64,000 bases of DNA from Spirochaetaceae bacterium (GCA_025358255.1 JANYKC010000027.1:44077-108076), one strand, 5' to 3'; positions 1-8,902 are shown, counted from the stretch's first letter. The notes: generated from the letters alone by a model not told the origin. Numbers and translations are program-made.

Positions 1-444
1 GCGGCATCCATCCTTGTGCAGGTCCTGCTCCAGTACATCGTGAAACGGACCAAGATCGGCATCGCTATGCGGGCGGCCTCCTATGACAAACCCACCGCCA
101 GGCTCATGGGCATCAACGTCGACCGCGTCATTTCCTTCACCTTCGCGATCGGCGCGGCCTTCGCAGGCCTTGGCGGAGTCCTCTATGCGATCGCCTATTC
201 CTCGATCTATACACAATTAGGCGTATTACCTGGCCTCAAGGCCTTCGTCGCCGCTGTCCTTGGCGGCATCGGCTCCATCCCGGGAGCCTTCGTGGGGGCC
301 CTCATCATGGGCCAGGCGGAGGCGATGACCATGGGCTACATCTCGACGCCGATGCGCGACGCGGTCGCGTTCTCCATCCTCATCATCGTGCTCCTCGTGA
401 AGCCCACGGGACTCTTCGGCGAGCCGGCCCAAGAAAAGGCATAG
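1..444 (+). CDS. livH: Branched-chain amino-acid ABC transporter permease LivH, C-terminal part
   Basis: The reading frame is open from the first base, so the gene begins outside the window and only about 147 C-terminal residues are visible. It is one of the two inner-membrane permeases that carry leucine, isoleucine, valine or related substrates into the cell. Visible hallmarks are the cytoplasmic ABC-contacting stretch (GIAMRAASYDKPTARLMGIN), which is typical of LivH, followed by hydrophobic spans and the conserved GGIGSIPGAFVGALIMG segment. livM starts 9 bases after its stop, so it is the upstream member of a livHMGF operon. The periplasmic binding protein is not in the window and the substrate cannot be named from the permease alone. 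Confidence 0.93.
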   Translation, partial: AASILVQVLLQYIVKRTKIGIAMRAASYDKPTARLMGINVDRVISFTFAIGAAFAGLGGVLYAIAYSSIYTQLGVLPGLKAFVAAVLGGIGSIPGAFVGALIMGQAEAMTMGYISTPMRDAVAFSILIIVLLVKPTGLFGEPAQEKA

Positions 445-453
445 GAACACAGC

Positions 454-1875
454 ATGGAACAGCTCGGATACCTGCTTTCGTCCACGGTCAAGATCCTGGG
501 GCTCATAGCCTGGATCTTCGGCCTGCTCTGGGGCCTCGGCCGCAAGCCGCTCTGGCAGAAGCTCCTCACGATAGTCGCCGCCTTCGCCGTCATCCAGGCG
601 CTCTTCGGGTTCAAGATCGGATCGTTCCAGTTCTTCTCCGCCTTTGACCAGGGCCTTCTTTTCCAGGCCGTGACCATGGCCATGGTCGCCCTCGGCCTCA
701 ACCTGATCTATGGCTTCAACGGGCAGTTCAGCCTCGCGCAGTGGGGATTTTACGGGCTCGGCGCCTATTGCTCAGCCGACGTCACCTACCGCTGGTCAAA
801 TGGCGATGCGGGCGGCCTGATCGTCGTCGGGCTCGGCGTCATCCTCGCCGGCGTGGCGATAGGCCTTGTCAGGATGTTCCTCAACCGGAAACGGGGCGTC
901 CCCGTCCTCTCCGCTTTCACCTTCTACCTCTTCGGGATCCTTGCGGCGGTCTTCATCGCCGTGCAGGTCGGCAAGCCGCTCGCCACGGCCTGCTTGCCCC
1001 TCTTCGGGACCGTGGACGCACCAGGCCCGCTCTCCGCGCCGATCTTCCTCCAGATCGTCTTCCCGCTATCGGTCATCTTCGCAGGCGCCTTCGCGGCGGA
1101 GGTGAGCTTCCTCTTCGGCCTTCCCGTACTCAGCCTGGGATCCGATTATTTTGGGATAGCCACCCTCGGTTTCTCGATCGTCGTCCAGACGCTCATGGTC
1201 AACTCCGACACGATCCTGCCCTTCCCCGAGATGAAGGGCGGCCGTGGCATGATCGGCATCACAAAGCTCACGACCTGGTTTTGGGCCTTCGCCTTCCTGA
1301 TATTCGTGATCATGCTGATACGGAATTTCGTCAGGTCGAGCACGGGACGCGCGACGCTCGCGGTCAGGGAGGACGAGATCGCGGCGAGGGCTATGGGCAT
1401 CGACGTGGCCAGCTCCAAGCTGCTCGCCTTCGTGCTCGGCTCCTTCGTCGCGGGCATCGGCGGCGGCATCTACGCCCACTACATCGGATTCCTCTCACCG
1501 AACACTTTCAGCTTCATCAAGGGTTTTGACCCCCTGATAATAGTGGTCTTCGGAGGCCTCGGATCCCTCACGGGAACGGTCGCCGCCGCTTTCGGCTGGA
1601 TCTTCTTCCTTGAGGGCTTCCTCCGCGTCCTTCTTGGGCAGCTAGGCACCGACGCGCCTTCCTGGCGCTTCGTCCTCTACCCGATCACCCTCCTCCTCCT
1701 CATGCTCCTCCGCCCCAAGGGCCTTTTGGGCACGACAGAATGGGGATTCTTCCAGGCGTCGATCGTGAAGAGAAAGATCGCCGCGCCGCTGGACAAGGGA
1801 AAGGGCGAGGGCGTTGCCGCCACGCCGCCGCCTCCAAGCGAGGTTGGCAAACCCACCACGGGCAACAAACACTAA
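454..1875 (+). CDS. livM: Branched-chain amino-acid ABC transporter permease LivM
   Basis: Second inner-membrane permease of the branched-chain amino-acid importer. The 473-residue protein is longer than many LivM proteins: it has extra hydrophobic segments before the family signature GFNGQFSLAQWGFYGLGAY (about residue 89) and a charged, Pro-rich cytoplasmic tail after the last span (ending near GKPTTGNKH). The coupling region facing the ATPases (ALAVREDEIAARAMGID) and the GGLGSLTGTVAAAF segment are well conserved. ATG at 454 follows livH by 9 bases with only a weak Shine-Dalgarno, consistent with translational coupling. livG follows 15 bases after the stop. Confidence 0.93.
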   Translation: MEQLGYLLSSTVKILGLIAWIFGLLWGLGRKPLWQKLLTIVAAFAVIQALFGFKIGSFQFFSAFDQGLLFQAVTMAMVALGLNLIYGFNGQFSLAQWGFYGLGAYCSADVTYRWSNGDAGGLIVVGLGVILAGVAIGLVRMFLNRKRGVPVLSAFTFYLFGILAAVFIAVQVGKPLATACLPLFGTVDAPGPLSAPIFLQIVFPLSVIFAGAFAAEVSFLFGLPVLSLGSDYFGIATLGFSIVVQTLMVNSDTILPFPEMKGGRGMIGITKLTTWFWAFAFLIFVIMLIRNFVRSSTGRATLAVREDEIAARAMGIDVASSKLLAFVLGSFVAGIGGGIYAHYIGFLSPNTFSFIKGFDPLIIVVFGGLGSLTGTVAAAFGWIFFLEGFLRVLLGQLGTDAPSWRFVLYPITLLLLMLLRPKGLLGTTEWGFFQASIVKRKIAAPLDKGKGEGVAATPPPPSEVGKPTTGNKH

Positions 1876-1890
1876 AGCGAGGAAAGACCA

Positions 1891-2694
1891 ATGGCTGACA
1901 TGAATGGCGACCAGATCATCCTCGACGTCAAGCAGGCGACTAAGGCTTTCGGCGGTCTCCTCGCCGTCAATGGGCTCGACTTGCGCCTGCCCAAGCGGGC
2001 GCTCCAGGGCCTCATCGGACCCAACGGCGCCGGAAAGACCACCGCTTTCAACCTGATCACCGGCATCATCCCCCTCACCAACGGCGCTGTCGAATTCAAG
2101 GGCGAGCGCGTGGATGGCCTCGAGCCTTTCGAGATCACGCGGCTCGGCATCGCCCGCACCTTCCAGAACATCCGGCTCTTCTCGAACCTCTCGGTCCTCG
2201 ACAATGTGCGCATCGCCTACCACGCCCATGCCGGCTACGGGCTCGTGGACAGCATCTTGCGCTCGCGGCGCTTCACCGAAAAAGAGGCAGAGCTCACCGA
2301 AAAGGCCCTCGACTTCCTTGACATCTTCAAGCTGGCGGACATCGCCGACGAGACGGCGAGGAACCTGCCATATGGACAGCAGCGCCGCGTGGAGATCGCA
2401 CGGGCCCTCGCCTGCAACCCCGCCCTCCTCCTCCTTGACGAGCCGGCGGCGGGCATGAATCCGAGGGAGATCCTCGAGCTCATGGAGCTCATCCATTTCA
2501 TCAGGGACCGTTTCGAGTTGACGATACTTCTCATCGAACACCAGATGCGTGTCGTGATGGGCATCTGCGAATACCTCACGGTGATGGACTTCGGCGAAGT
2601 CATCGCGCGCGGCACACCGCGTGAAATCCAGGAAAACCAGACAGTCGTCGAGGCCTACCTCGGGAAAGGAGCGGGAAAAAGTGCTGCGAGTTGA
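1891..2694 (+). CDS. livG: Branched-chain amino-acid ABC transporter ATPase LivG
   Basis: One of two cytoplasmic ATPases powering the LivHM permease. Walker A GPNGAGKT lies near residue 43, the Q-loop region near ARTFQNIRLF, the signature is the LivG-type LPYGQQRRVEIARAL, and Walker B is LLLLDEPAAGMNP. The length (267 residues) is normal. The start at 1891 is preceded by GAGGAAAG about 8 bases upstream. The 3' end overlaps the livF start by 14 bases, which argues for coupled translation. Confidence 0.95.
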   Translation: MADMNGDQIILDVKQATKAFGGLLAVNGLDLRLPKRALQGLIGPNGAGKTTAFNLITGIIPLTNGAVEFKGERVDGLEPFEITRLGIARTFQNIRLFSNLSVLDNVRIAYHAHAGYGLVDSILRSRRFTEKEAELTEKALDFLDIFKLADIADETARNLPYGQQRRVEIARALACNPALLLLDEPAAGMNPREILELMELIHFIRDRFELTILLIEHQMRVVMGICEYLTVMDFGEVIARGTPREIQENQTVVEAYLGKGAGKSAAS

Positions 2695-3385
2695 GAACCT
2701 CCACGTCTATTATGGCGCCATTCACGCGCTCCAAGGCGTATCCTTCAATGTGGAGCAGGGAGAGATCGTCACGCTCATCGGCGCAAACGGCGCCGGGAAG
2801 TCGACGATCCTCCGCACCATCTCGGGCCTCCTCCGGCCCCGCGAAGGCTCCATCATGCTCAACGGGACGGAGATAACCACCATGCCCGCCGAGAGGATCG
2901 TGTCCATGGGCATCAGCCAGGTGCCGGAAGGCCGCCGGATATTCGCGCCCCTCACCGTGAAGGAAAACCTCACGATGGGCGCTTACACGCGCAAGGACCA
3001 GGCGGAGATCCAGGCGACCCTCGAGCGCTCCTACAAGAGCTTCCCCCGCCTCAAGGAGCGCGAGAGCCAGTATGGTGGCACCCTATCGGGCGGCGAGCAG
3101 CAGATGCTCGCGATGGCCCGCGCCCTCATGGCCCAGCCCAGCCTCCTCCTCCTAGACGAGCCTTCCATGGGGCTCTCGCCCCTCCTCGTCGAGGAGATAT
3201 TCCGGATCATCGTCGAGATCAACAAGCAGGGGACCAGCATCCTCCTCGTCGAGCAGAATGCCCAGATGGCGCTGTCGATCGCAAACAGGGCATACGTCCT
3301 CGAGACGGGGAGCATCGTGCTTTCCGGCGATGCGTCCGAGATCGCCGAGAACCCCGACGTGAAGAAGGCCTACCTCGGGATATGA
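2681..3385 (+). CDS. livF: Branched-chain amino-acid ABC transporter ATPase LivF
   Basis: Second ATPase of the importer. The ORF track starts at 2621, but the LivF-typical N-terminus (VLRVENLHVYYGAIHALQGV) begins at the GTG at 2681, which has AAAGGAG about 10 bases upstream inside the end of livG; that start is used here and gives 234 residues, the usual LivF length. Walker A GANGAGKST, signature LSGGEQQMLAMARAL, Walker B LLLLDEPSMGLSP and an H-loop-like LLVEQN region are all present. It is the last gene of the operon, followed by a strong intrinsic terminator. Confidence 0.94.
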   Translation: MLRVENLHVYYGAIHALQGVSFNVEQGEIVTLIGANGAGKSTILRTISGLLRPREGSIMLNGTEITTMPAERIVSMGISQVPEGRRIFAPLTVKENLTMGAYTRKDQAEIQATLERSYKSFPRLKERESQYGGTLSGGEQQMLAMARALMAQPSLLLLDEPSMGLSPLLVEEIFRIIVEINKQGTSILLVEQNAQMALSIANRAYVLETGSIVLSGDASEIAENPDVKKAYLGI

Positions 3386-3427
3386 GCCCAGGTCCGATCG
3401 CTTGAAGAAGCCGATCGGAAAGACATA

Positions 3428-3461
3428 AACGGCTGCCTTAAAAAGGGGCAGCCGTTTTTTT
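3428..3461 (+). terminator. Rho-independent terminator of the liv operon
   Basis: A perfect 10-bp stem (AACGGCTGCC / GGCAGCCGTT) with a 9-base loop is followed by a T-run, 42 bases after the livF stop. Confidence 0.93.
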
Positions 3462-3476
3462 CGGCTTTTGCTGGCC

Positions 3477-3800
3477 CTACAGGATCCGCGAGGAGAAGCG
3501 GCCTCCCCACAAGTGGCCCGTGATGCCTTTGGCCCGGTTATGGCTCATGGCAAAGGCGCTCATGATCCAGCGCATGATGGCTGAAAGGCTTTCTCCCTCC
3601 CCGGGCCTCAGCACGAGGTCGAAGCGCTCGCCGCAAAGGGAAAAACCCTCGATGGCAAAATCATATTTCTCCTTGGCCTTCTTGAGGACCATGAAGAATA
3701 GCTCGATCTCCGGAGCGGAGTCAAAGATGCGCTCTTTTCGGGTGGCGCTCACGATGACATGGTAAAGGGCCCCGACCCTGGTCTCACGCCGCGTTTTCAT
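3477..3800 (-). CDS. Degenerate, truncated Y1 (REP/IS200-type) transposase-like protein
   Basis: The 107-residue product resembles the first part of the Y1 transposase fold used by IS200/IS605 TnpA and REP-associated transposases: GALYHVIVSATRKERIF at the start, a helix, then GEGESLSAIMRWI and GHLWGGRFSSRIL near the end. Two catalytic features are absent. The HUH motif, normally MPNHxHLL, reads CGERFDLVL with no histidine, and the protein stops straight after GRFSSRIL, before the helix that normally carries the catalytic tyrosine. It is therefore either a decayed gene or a domesticated nucleic-acid-binding remnant. No terminal repeats or REP-like hairpins are obvious around it. The start is uncertain: M at 3800 fits the family better than 3827. 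Confidence 0.6.
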   Translation of the reverse strand: MKTRRETRVGALYHVIVSATRKERIFDSAPEIELFFMVLKKAKEKYDFAIEGFSLCGERFDLVLRPGEGESLSAIMRWIMSAFAMSHNRAKGITGHLWGGRFSSRIL

Positions 3801-3889
3801 GCAAGTACCACGCACGAAAATGCCCACGACGATTGAGGCCCGCGCCCAAGCCTTGAAGAATCCGCCGATCCGACCTAGGATAAGGCTCC

Positions 3890-4195
3890 TTGAAGGAGGC
3901 CTCCATCAAAGCCAAAGCCGTATTGCTCGTCACGGGGGACCGCTACGAACCCGATGGCATCGCGCTTGTGGAAATCGAAAAAAAGGGCGATGGGTATTAT
4001 TTCTCCTGGAAAGCGGTGGATTCCGCGGAGACGGATATCGCCGAAGACCACAAGCTCCTTGCCTTCAGCTCCATGGACAACGCGCAGAAGCCCCACGCCT
4101 ACCTTGAGCAGTACATAACCACGAATATCCAGAAAACGGTGCTGAAGCGCAAGAACAGGATGAAAGTCTCCGAGTGGACCTGGATCGAACGGTAG
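3890..4195 (+). CDS. Small protein of unknown function
   Basis: A 101-residue, soluble, Lys/Glu-rich product that I do not recognise. It has no signal peptide or membrane segment; the predicted pattern is beta-strands (AVLLVTGDRY, GIALVEIEKKG, YYFSWKAVD) followed by helix. Translation probably begins at TTG 3890, with AGGATAAGG about 8 bases upstream. A very strong AAGGAGG occurs just inside the ORF (3893-3899) but is followed in frame only by ATC, not a normal start. The gene is convergent with the ABC exporter pair and divergent from the transposase-like gene. Confidence 0.55.
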   Translation: MKEASIKAKAVLLVTGDRYEPDGIALVEIEKKGDGYYFSWKAVDSAETDIAEDHKLLAFSSMDNAQKPHAYLEQYITTNIQKTVLKRKNRMKVSEWTWIER

Positions 4196-4239
4196 CACAG
4201 GATTGTTCAGGACGGGCCTTCGAGGCGAAGGCCATCCTC

Positions 4240-6396
4240 CTACTCCACCCCGCCGTACTGCAGCCGGTACAGGTTCCAATACAAGCCCCTCTTGGCGAGC
4301 AGCTCCTCGTGCCTTCCCTCCTCCGCGACCCGGCCCGCCGCCAGGACAATGATCCTGTCGGCATGCCTGATCGTCGACAGGCGATGGGCGATTACGATGC
4401 TGGTGCGGCCTGCCAAGAGGCCCTCGAGTCCCCTCTGGATCATCCGCTCCGTTTCGGTGTCCACCGAACTCGTGGCTTCATCCAGGATGATGAGGGCGGG
4501 ATCATGGGCCAGGACGCGGGCGAAGGACAGGATCTGCCGCTGCCCGGAGGAGAGGTTGGTGGCGCCTTCCGAAAGCACCGTCGCATAGCCGTCGGGGAGC
4601 ACGTCGATGAACTCGTCGGCGTGGACCGCATGGGCGGCGATGCGCATCCGCTCCTCGCTTACCTGCGTCCCGAGCCGAATGTTGTTTTCGATCGTGCCCG
4701 AGAAAAGGAACACATCCTGCAGGACCGGTTGGACAGCGCGCCGGAGGTCGTTGAGAGGCAGGTCACGCACAGGACGGCCATCAAGCCGGATCTCGCCCTC
4801 CTGGACATCCCATAGCCGCGTGATCAGGTTCGTGACCGTGGTCTTGCCCGCGCCCGTGGAGCCGACGACAGCCACCATCTCGCCCGGCTCGACACGGAAG
4901 GAGAGGTCCTTGAGCACCCACTCCCCTTGCTTGTAGGCGAACCTGACGTGGTCGAACTCGACCCTTCCCCGCACGGGATCGCCCATCTCGGCCCTGGGCT
5001 CGTCAGGGATGCGGTCCCGCGAATCCAGGAGCTGGAAGACCCGCTCTCCGCCGGCCATGGCGCTTTGGAGAAGGGTGTACTTTTCCGAAAGGTCCTGTAT
5101 GGGCGAATAGAACATGCCCACGAGATTGATGAACGCGATGAGGGTTCCGAGGGAGACAAGCTCCAGGCCGAACATCCTCGAGCCGAAATACAGGATGACA
5201 GCTGTCGTGACAGCGCCCAGGAAGTCCACTATTGGCCTGAAAGTCGCATAGACATACATCTCGCCCAGGTTGGCGCGGAGGAGTTCGCGGTCACGCTCCT
5301 TGAACTCAGCGCTGGTCTGGGCTTCCCGCACGAAGAGCTTGACGACCGTGATGCCGGAAAGCCGCTCGGCAAGGTAGGAATTCACCTTGGAAAGCCAGGT
5401 GCGCTGACGACGGTAGGCATCCCGGGCCCTTGTCCTGGATATGACCGTCACCAGGACGACGGGAGGAAGGGTAGCAAGGGTGATGAGGGCAAGCCGCCAG
5501 TCGAGGATGAACAGCACCACGAGGACCCCGACCATAAGCGAGGCATCCTTCAAGAAGGCGCCGAGGACATCGGTGAAGAACTGGTTGATCGTCTCCACGT
5601 CGCTCGTCATCCTCGTCACGAGGCGCCCCACCGGCTGCTTTGATAGGAAGGCAAGCGACCGGGTCGAGGCATGGCGAAAGAGCTCCATGCGCATGTCCTT
5701 CATGATCCTCTGGCCCATGAGGCTCGCGAGGAAGACCTGGAGGAAGGTGGCCACGAGGACCGCGAGCAGGACCACGAGGAGTATTGACACGTTATGCGAT
5801 ATTATCCGGGAATCCCCAAGGCGCAAGGCTCCCGCGTCGGAGGGAGGAAGGACCTTCACTATGGAAAGGAGGAGGACGGCCGCGTCGCGATCGCTCACCA
5901 CGCCTGGGGTCGGGCCGCCGCCCCCCCAGGCTGGAAGTGGAACTATGCCCCTTGAAAGCTCCCTGGCCGTGAGCAGGGCCTTCTCCTGGGCCTCCCTGGC
6001 CGGGCCATGTGGCTCGAGCGCCACGAGATACAAGGGCTCCGCGCCGATGGCCCCCTTCGCGACGAGCTCTTTCCTCTGGGCGCCAGTCACCGCCTTGAGC
6101 CGTGAGACAGGCACTATGGACCGGCCTGCGAGGACCGGGTCCCCCGGATGGACAAGGGAAGCCTTCGATCCAAGCATGGCAGGGTCTGCATCGATGTAGG
6201 AGACCATGAGGGCATCGTCCACCGTGGATTTCACGAGGACGGGAAGGAAAAGCTCTCCCGCGGTACCTACCACCAGGGCAAGGACGGCCCCCAGGACCAC
6301 CTTGAGGTAGGGGCGAACATAGCCGACGATCCTTCCGGCTATGACCCTGTCATAGCCCTTGGTGACGGTTTCCTCGTTGTCGAAATAATCAGCCAC
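4240..6396 (-). CDS. Heterodimeric ABC exporter subunit with large extracytoplasmic insertion
   Basis: Type IV (multidrug/lipid-type) ABC half-exporter, fused membrane and ATPase domains, 718 residues. The track start at 6498 lies inside the upstream gene; GTG at 6396 (product VADYFDNEETVTKGYD) has AAGGGAGAG upstream and overlaps the previous gene by 8 bases. Between TM1 (about residues 32-54) and TM2 (about 203-224) sits an extra stretch of about 135 residues that should face the cell exterior or periplasm, as in BmrD/YheH-like subunits. The ATPase domain has Walker A GSTGAGKTT, Walker B followed by Glu (LIILDEATSSVD), an H-loop (IAHRLSTIRHAD) and an altered signature LSSGQRQ. Together with the partner's degenerate Walker B this gives one canonical and one degenerate ATP site. 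Substrate unknown. Confidence 0.88.
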   Translation of the reverse strand: MADYFDNEETVTKGYDRVIAGRIVGYVRPYLKVVLGAVLALVVGTAGELFLPVLVKSTVDDALMVSYIDADPAMLGSKASLVHPGDPVLAGRSIVPVSRLKAVTGAQRKELVAKGAIGAEPLYLVALEPHGPAREAQEKALLTARELSRGIVPLPAWGGGGPTPGVVSDRDAAVLLLSIVKVLPPSDAGALRLGDSRIISHNVSILLVVLLAVLVATFLQVFLASLMGQRIMKDMRMELFRHASTRSLAFLSKQPVGRLVTRMTSDVETINQFFTDVLGAFLKDASLMVGVLVVLFILDWRLALITLATLPPVVLVTVISRTRARDAYRRQRTWLSKVNSYLAERLSGITVVKLFVREAQTSAEFKERDRELLRANLGEMYVYATFRPIVDFLGAVTTAVILYFGSRMFGLELVSLGTLIAFINLVGMFYSPIQDLSEKYTLLQSAMAGGERVFQLLDSRDRIPDEPRAEMGDPVRGRVEFDHVRFAYKQGEWVLKDLSFRVEPGEMVAVVGSTGAGKTTVTNLITRLWDVQEGEIRLDGRPVRDLPLNDLRRAVQPVLQDVFLFSGTIENNIRLGTQVSEERMRIAAHAVHADEFIDVLPDGYATVLSEGATNLSSGQRQILSFARVLAHDPALIILDEATSSVDTETERMIQRGLEGLLAGRTSIVIAHRLSTIRHADRIIVLAAGRVAEEGRHEELLAKRGLYWNLYRLQYGGVE

Positions 6397-8167
6397 GGCC
6401 CTGCTCTCCCTTCTCCGCGGCGCGTTCCAGCTCCTGGAGGCGGGCGATCTCCGCGTAGAAGCCCTCCTCCTGCGCCAATAGCTCTTCGTGGCTGCCATGT
6501 TGGCTTACCTTTCCCTTCTCGAGCACAAGGATGAGGTCGGCATGGCGGAGGGTGGAAACCCGATGGGAGATGATGATGTTCGTCCGGCCCCGCCGTTCCT
6601 CGATCAAGGCGGAAAGGATCCGGTCCTCGGTCTCGGCGTCCACAGCGGAGAGTGAATCGTCAAGGATGAGGACGGGCGGCCGTGACGCGAGGGCCCGCGC
6701 TATCGCGATGCGCTGCTTCTGCCCTCCGGAGAGGGTAAGTCCCTTCTCCCCGACGACCGTCTCGAACCCAGAGGGGAAATCAAGGACGTCCCGGTCCATG
6801 GCGGCGATTGCGGAGACCCGCCGGAAATCAGTCTCGGAGAGTCCAGGCATTCCATAGCGTATGTTGGCCGCGATCGTGTCGGAGAAAAGGAAGCTGTCCT
6901 GCGGCACGAAGCCGAACACGGCCCTGAGGACGGGAAGTGGATAGTCCCGGACATCATGGCCGCCCACGAGGACGCTTCCCGGAGGCGGATCGATGATGCG
7001 CGGCAGCAGGCGGATCAGGGTGGACTTGCCGGAGCCTACCCGTCCCAGGATGCCCAGGGTCTTCCCCTCGGGCAGGAAAAGTGAAACGTCCCGCAGGGCG
7101 GGCGTTTCGGCCTTGCCATAGGCGAATGAGAGGGCGCGAAATTCGATGTCGCATGACGCGACAGCATTGTCGGCATGGTGGGCCGACGCCCCCGGGAGGG
7201 AAACGATGTCCGGCACCGCCTCAAGGATCTCGTTCACCCTCTTGAGGCTCGCGGCCCCACGCTGGAGCGTATTGACCGTGAAGCCCGCTCCAAGCATGGG
7301 CCAGACCAGCATCTGGAGATAGGCGAGCATGGCCACGATGTCGCCCGCGCTCATGCGGTTCCGGAGGACAGCGCCTCCACCCGCGGCGAGGAGGATCAGG
7401 GTCGTGAGCCCGGACAGGAAGGCTATGAGCGGAAAGAAGAAACCGAAAACTTTCACGAGGCCCATGGAGGCATCCCGATAGAGGTCATTCGATCCGGAGA
7501 AATCCTGGGCGAATTTCTCCTCCTTCACGAAGGCCTTGACCACGCGGATCCCCGCCATGGTTTCCTGAGCGATCTCGGACATTCGCGAATAGATCGCCTG
7601 CACGCGCTCGAAGCGCTTCCCGACCATCGAGCCAAAGAAGATGATGAGTATGGTGATGAGGGGAAGGGGGATTATCGTGAGAAGGGCCGTCCCCGGATTC
7701 TGGGCGATCATGATGGCGAGGATGGCAATTGCCATGAAGGTGCCGTCCACGAAGGAGACGAAACCCATGCCGGTCGCCTGCCGGATCGCTCCCATGTCGT
7801 TTGTCGCCCTCGCCATGATGTCACCAGTCTTGTTGGCCTGGTAAAAGCCGCCGGAGAGCTCGAGCAGATGGTCGAAAAGCCGGTCGCGCATCTCGGTCTC
7901 GATGCGCCTGGATGAACCGTGGATGAAAAAGCGCCAGAGGAACCTGCCACTCGAAATCAGCACGGCGATCCCGACCATCGCAATGCTGAGGAAGAGGATG
8001 GAGCGCAAATCGAAGGCACCGGCGGAGACAAGGTTGATGGCCTTCCGGATGATCTGTGGAATGAGAAGCTGGGCGGCATCGACCGTGACAAGGCAGAGTA
8101 GGCCCACCGCATACTTGATGCGGTACTTCCTGAGGTAGGGAAGGATGGTCGCGTATTGTTTGAACAT
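6389..8167 (-). CDS. Heterodimeric ABC exporter subunit with degenerate catalytic site
   Basis: First gene of the exporter pair, 592 residues, six predicted membrane spans followed by an ATPase domain. Walker A is GRVGSGKST, the signature is canonical (LTLSGGQKQRIAIARAL), but Walker B reads VLILDDSLSAVD: Asp replaces the catalytic Glu, as in the BmrC/TM287-type half of heterodimeric exporters. The H-loop His (IISHRVSTLRHAD) is kept. Its canonical signature completes the partner's intact site, so ATP hydrolysis is predicted at one site only. ATG at 8167 opens the operon; the divergent rnhA gene begins 103 bases away. Function is export of an unknown lipophilic compound. Confidence 0.9.
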   Translation of the reverse strand: MFKQYATILPYLRKYRIKYAVGLLCLVTVDAAQLLIPQIIRKAINLVSAGAFDLRSILFLSIAMVGIAVLISSGRFLWRFFIHGSSRRIETEMRDRLFDHLLELSGGFYQANKTGDIMARATNDMGAIRQATGMGFVSFVDGTFMAIAILAIMIAQNPGTALLTIIPLPLITILIIFFGSMVGKRFERVQAIYSRMSEIAQETMAGIRVVKAFVKEEKFAQDFSGSNDLYRDASMGLVKVFGFFFPLIAFLSGLTTLILLAAGGGAVLRNRMSAGDIVAMLAYLQMLVWPMLGAGFTVNTLQRGAASLKRVNEILEAVPDIVSLPGASAHHADNAVASCDIEFRALSFAYGKAETPALRDVSLFLPEGKTLGILGRVGSGKSTLIRLLPRIIDPPPGSVLVGGHDVRDYPLPVLRAVFGFVPQDSFLFSDTIAANIRYGMPGLSETDFRRVSAIAAMDRDVLDFPSGFETVVGEKGLTLSGGQKQRIAIARALASRPPVLILDDSLSAVDAETEDRILSALIEERRGRTNIIISHRVSTLRHADLILVLEKGKVSQHGSHEELLAQEEGFYAEIARLQELERAAEKGEQGRG

Positions 8168-8270
8168 GCTTGGGCGAGTCTATCCCCCGGCGCGGGACGG
8201 ATGCAAGTGGATCCACTCCAGGAGCATGGCATTGACCTGACGCTGGCCTCCCGAGCATACTCGCCCCCAT

Positions 8271-8714
8271 ATGGCGAACATTGAGATCTATACCGATGGC
8301 GGCTGTTCGGGGAATCCCGGTCCCGGGGGCTGGGCTTTTGTGTTGATGTCAGGCAACGAGGTGATCGAGCGTTCGGGCGGGGAAGCCAATACCACCAACA
8401 ACAGGATGGAATTGACAGCGGTCATAGAGGCGCTCTCGGAGGCGGAACGGCGTGCGCCCGGCGCTTCTGTCGAACTCAAGACGGACTCCCAGTACGTCAA
8501 GAACGGCATCACGGCTTGGATCAAGTCCTGGGAAAAAAATGGCTGGCTCACCTCGGACAAGAAACCCGTCAAGAACCGCGAGCTCTGGGAAGCCCTGGAT
8601 GCGGTCAACTCGCGGGTGAATCCCGTCTTAGCCTGGGTCAAGGGGCACGCGGGTGTGGAGCACAACGAGCGCTGCGACGACCTCGTGCAGGTTGAGATCG
8701 CGAAATTCCGCTAA
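8271..8714 (+). CDS. rnhA: Ribonuclease HI
   Basis: Endonuclease that cuts the RNA strand of RNA-DNA hybrids, acting on R-loops and replication primers in the cytoplasm. The 147-residue protein shows the full motif set: YTDGGCSGNPGPGG (first catalytic Asp, residue 8), NRMEL (Glu), KTDSQYVKNGI (Asp) and the C-terminal HNERCDDL (Asp), plus the basic WIKSWEKNGW handle typical of E. coli-like enzymes. Length is normal. It stands alone, divergent from the ABC exporter. No convincing terminator was found directly behind it. Confidence 0.96.
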   Translation: MANIEIYTDGGCSGNPGPGGWAFVLMSGNEVIERSGGEANTTNNRMELTAVIEALSEAERRAPGASVELKTDSQYVKNGITAWIKSWEKNGWLTSDKKPVKNRELWEALDAVNSRVNPVLAWVKGHAGVEHNERCDDLVQVEIAKFR

Positions 8715-8861
8715 ATCGCGGCAGTCCACGGAAGCAGGGGCGGCTCCATGGGGGGGCGGCTCCTTTTCATTTTAGGCGCTTGAACCCATATCAAAAGCCT
8801 TCAATACGGTGGCCGAACGGCGGGAAGATCGTATAAAGCCCCATTCTCGATCAGGCACATC

Positions 8862-8902
8862 AAAAAAATGGCCGCCCGGAAAAACGTTCCCGGGCGGCTT
8901 TT
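8862..8902 (-). terminator. Rho-independent terminator of the Omp85-like gene
   Basis: Perfect 9-bp stem GCCGCCCGG / CCGGGCGGC; read on the minus strand it is followed by ATTTTTTTG. It lies 20 bases after the stop of the minus-strand barrel gene. A short T-run on the other side could also stop rnhA transcription. Confidence 0.88.

Noticed and set aside
741-1529. 262-residue plus-strand ORF inside livM
   Set aside because: Arg/His/Pro-rich shadow frame of livM; no start signal and no recognisable domain.
3477-3827. Insertion sequence around the transposase-like gene
   Set aside because: No terminal inverted or direct repeats, no target duplication, no accessory tnpB. The gene is better treated as a lone degenerate Y1 protein.
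8737-8763. Direct repeat GGGGCGGCTCC twice, 16 bases apart, after rnhA
   Set aside because: Not an inverted repeat, so it cannot form a terminator hairpin; probably a slippage duplication without function.
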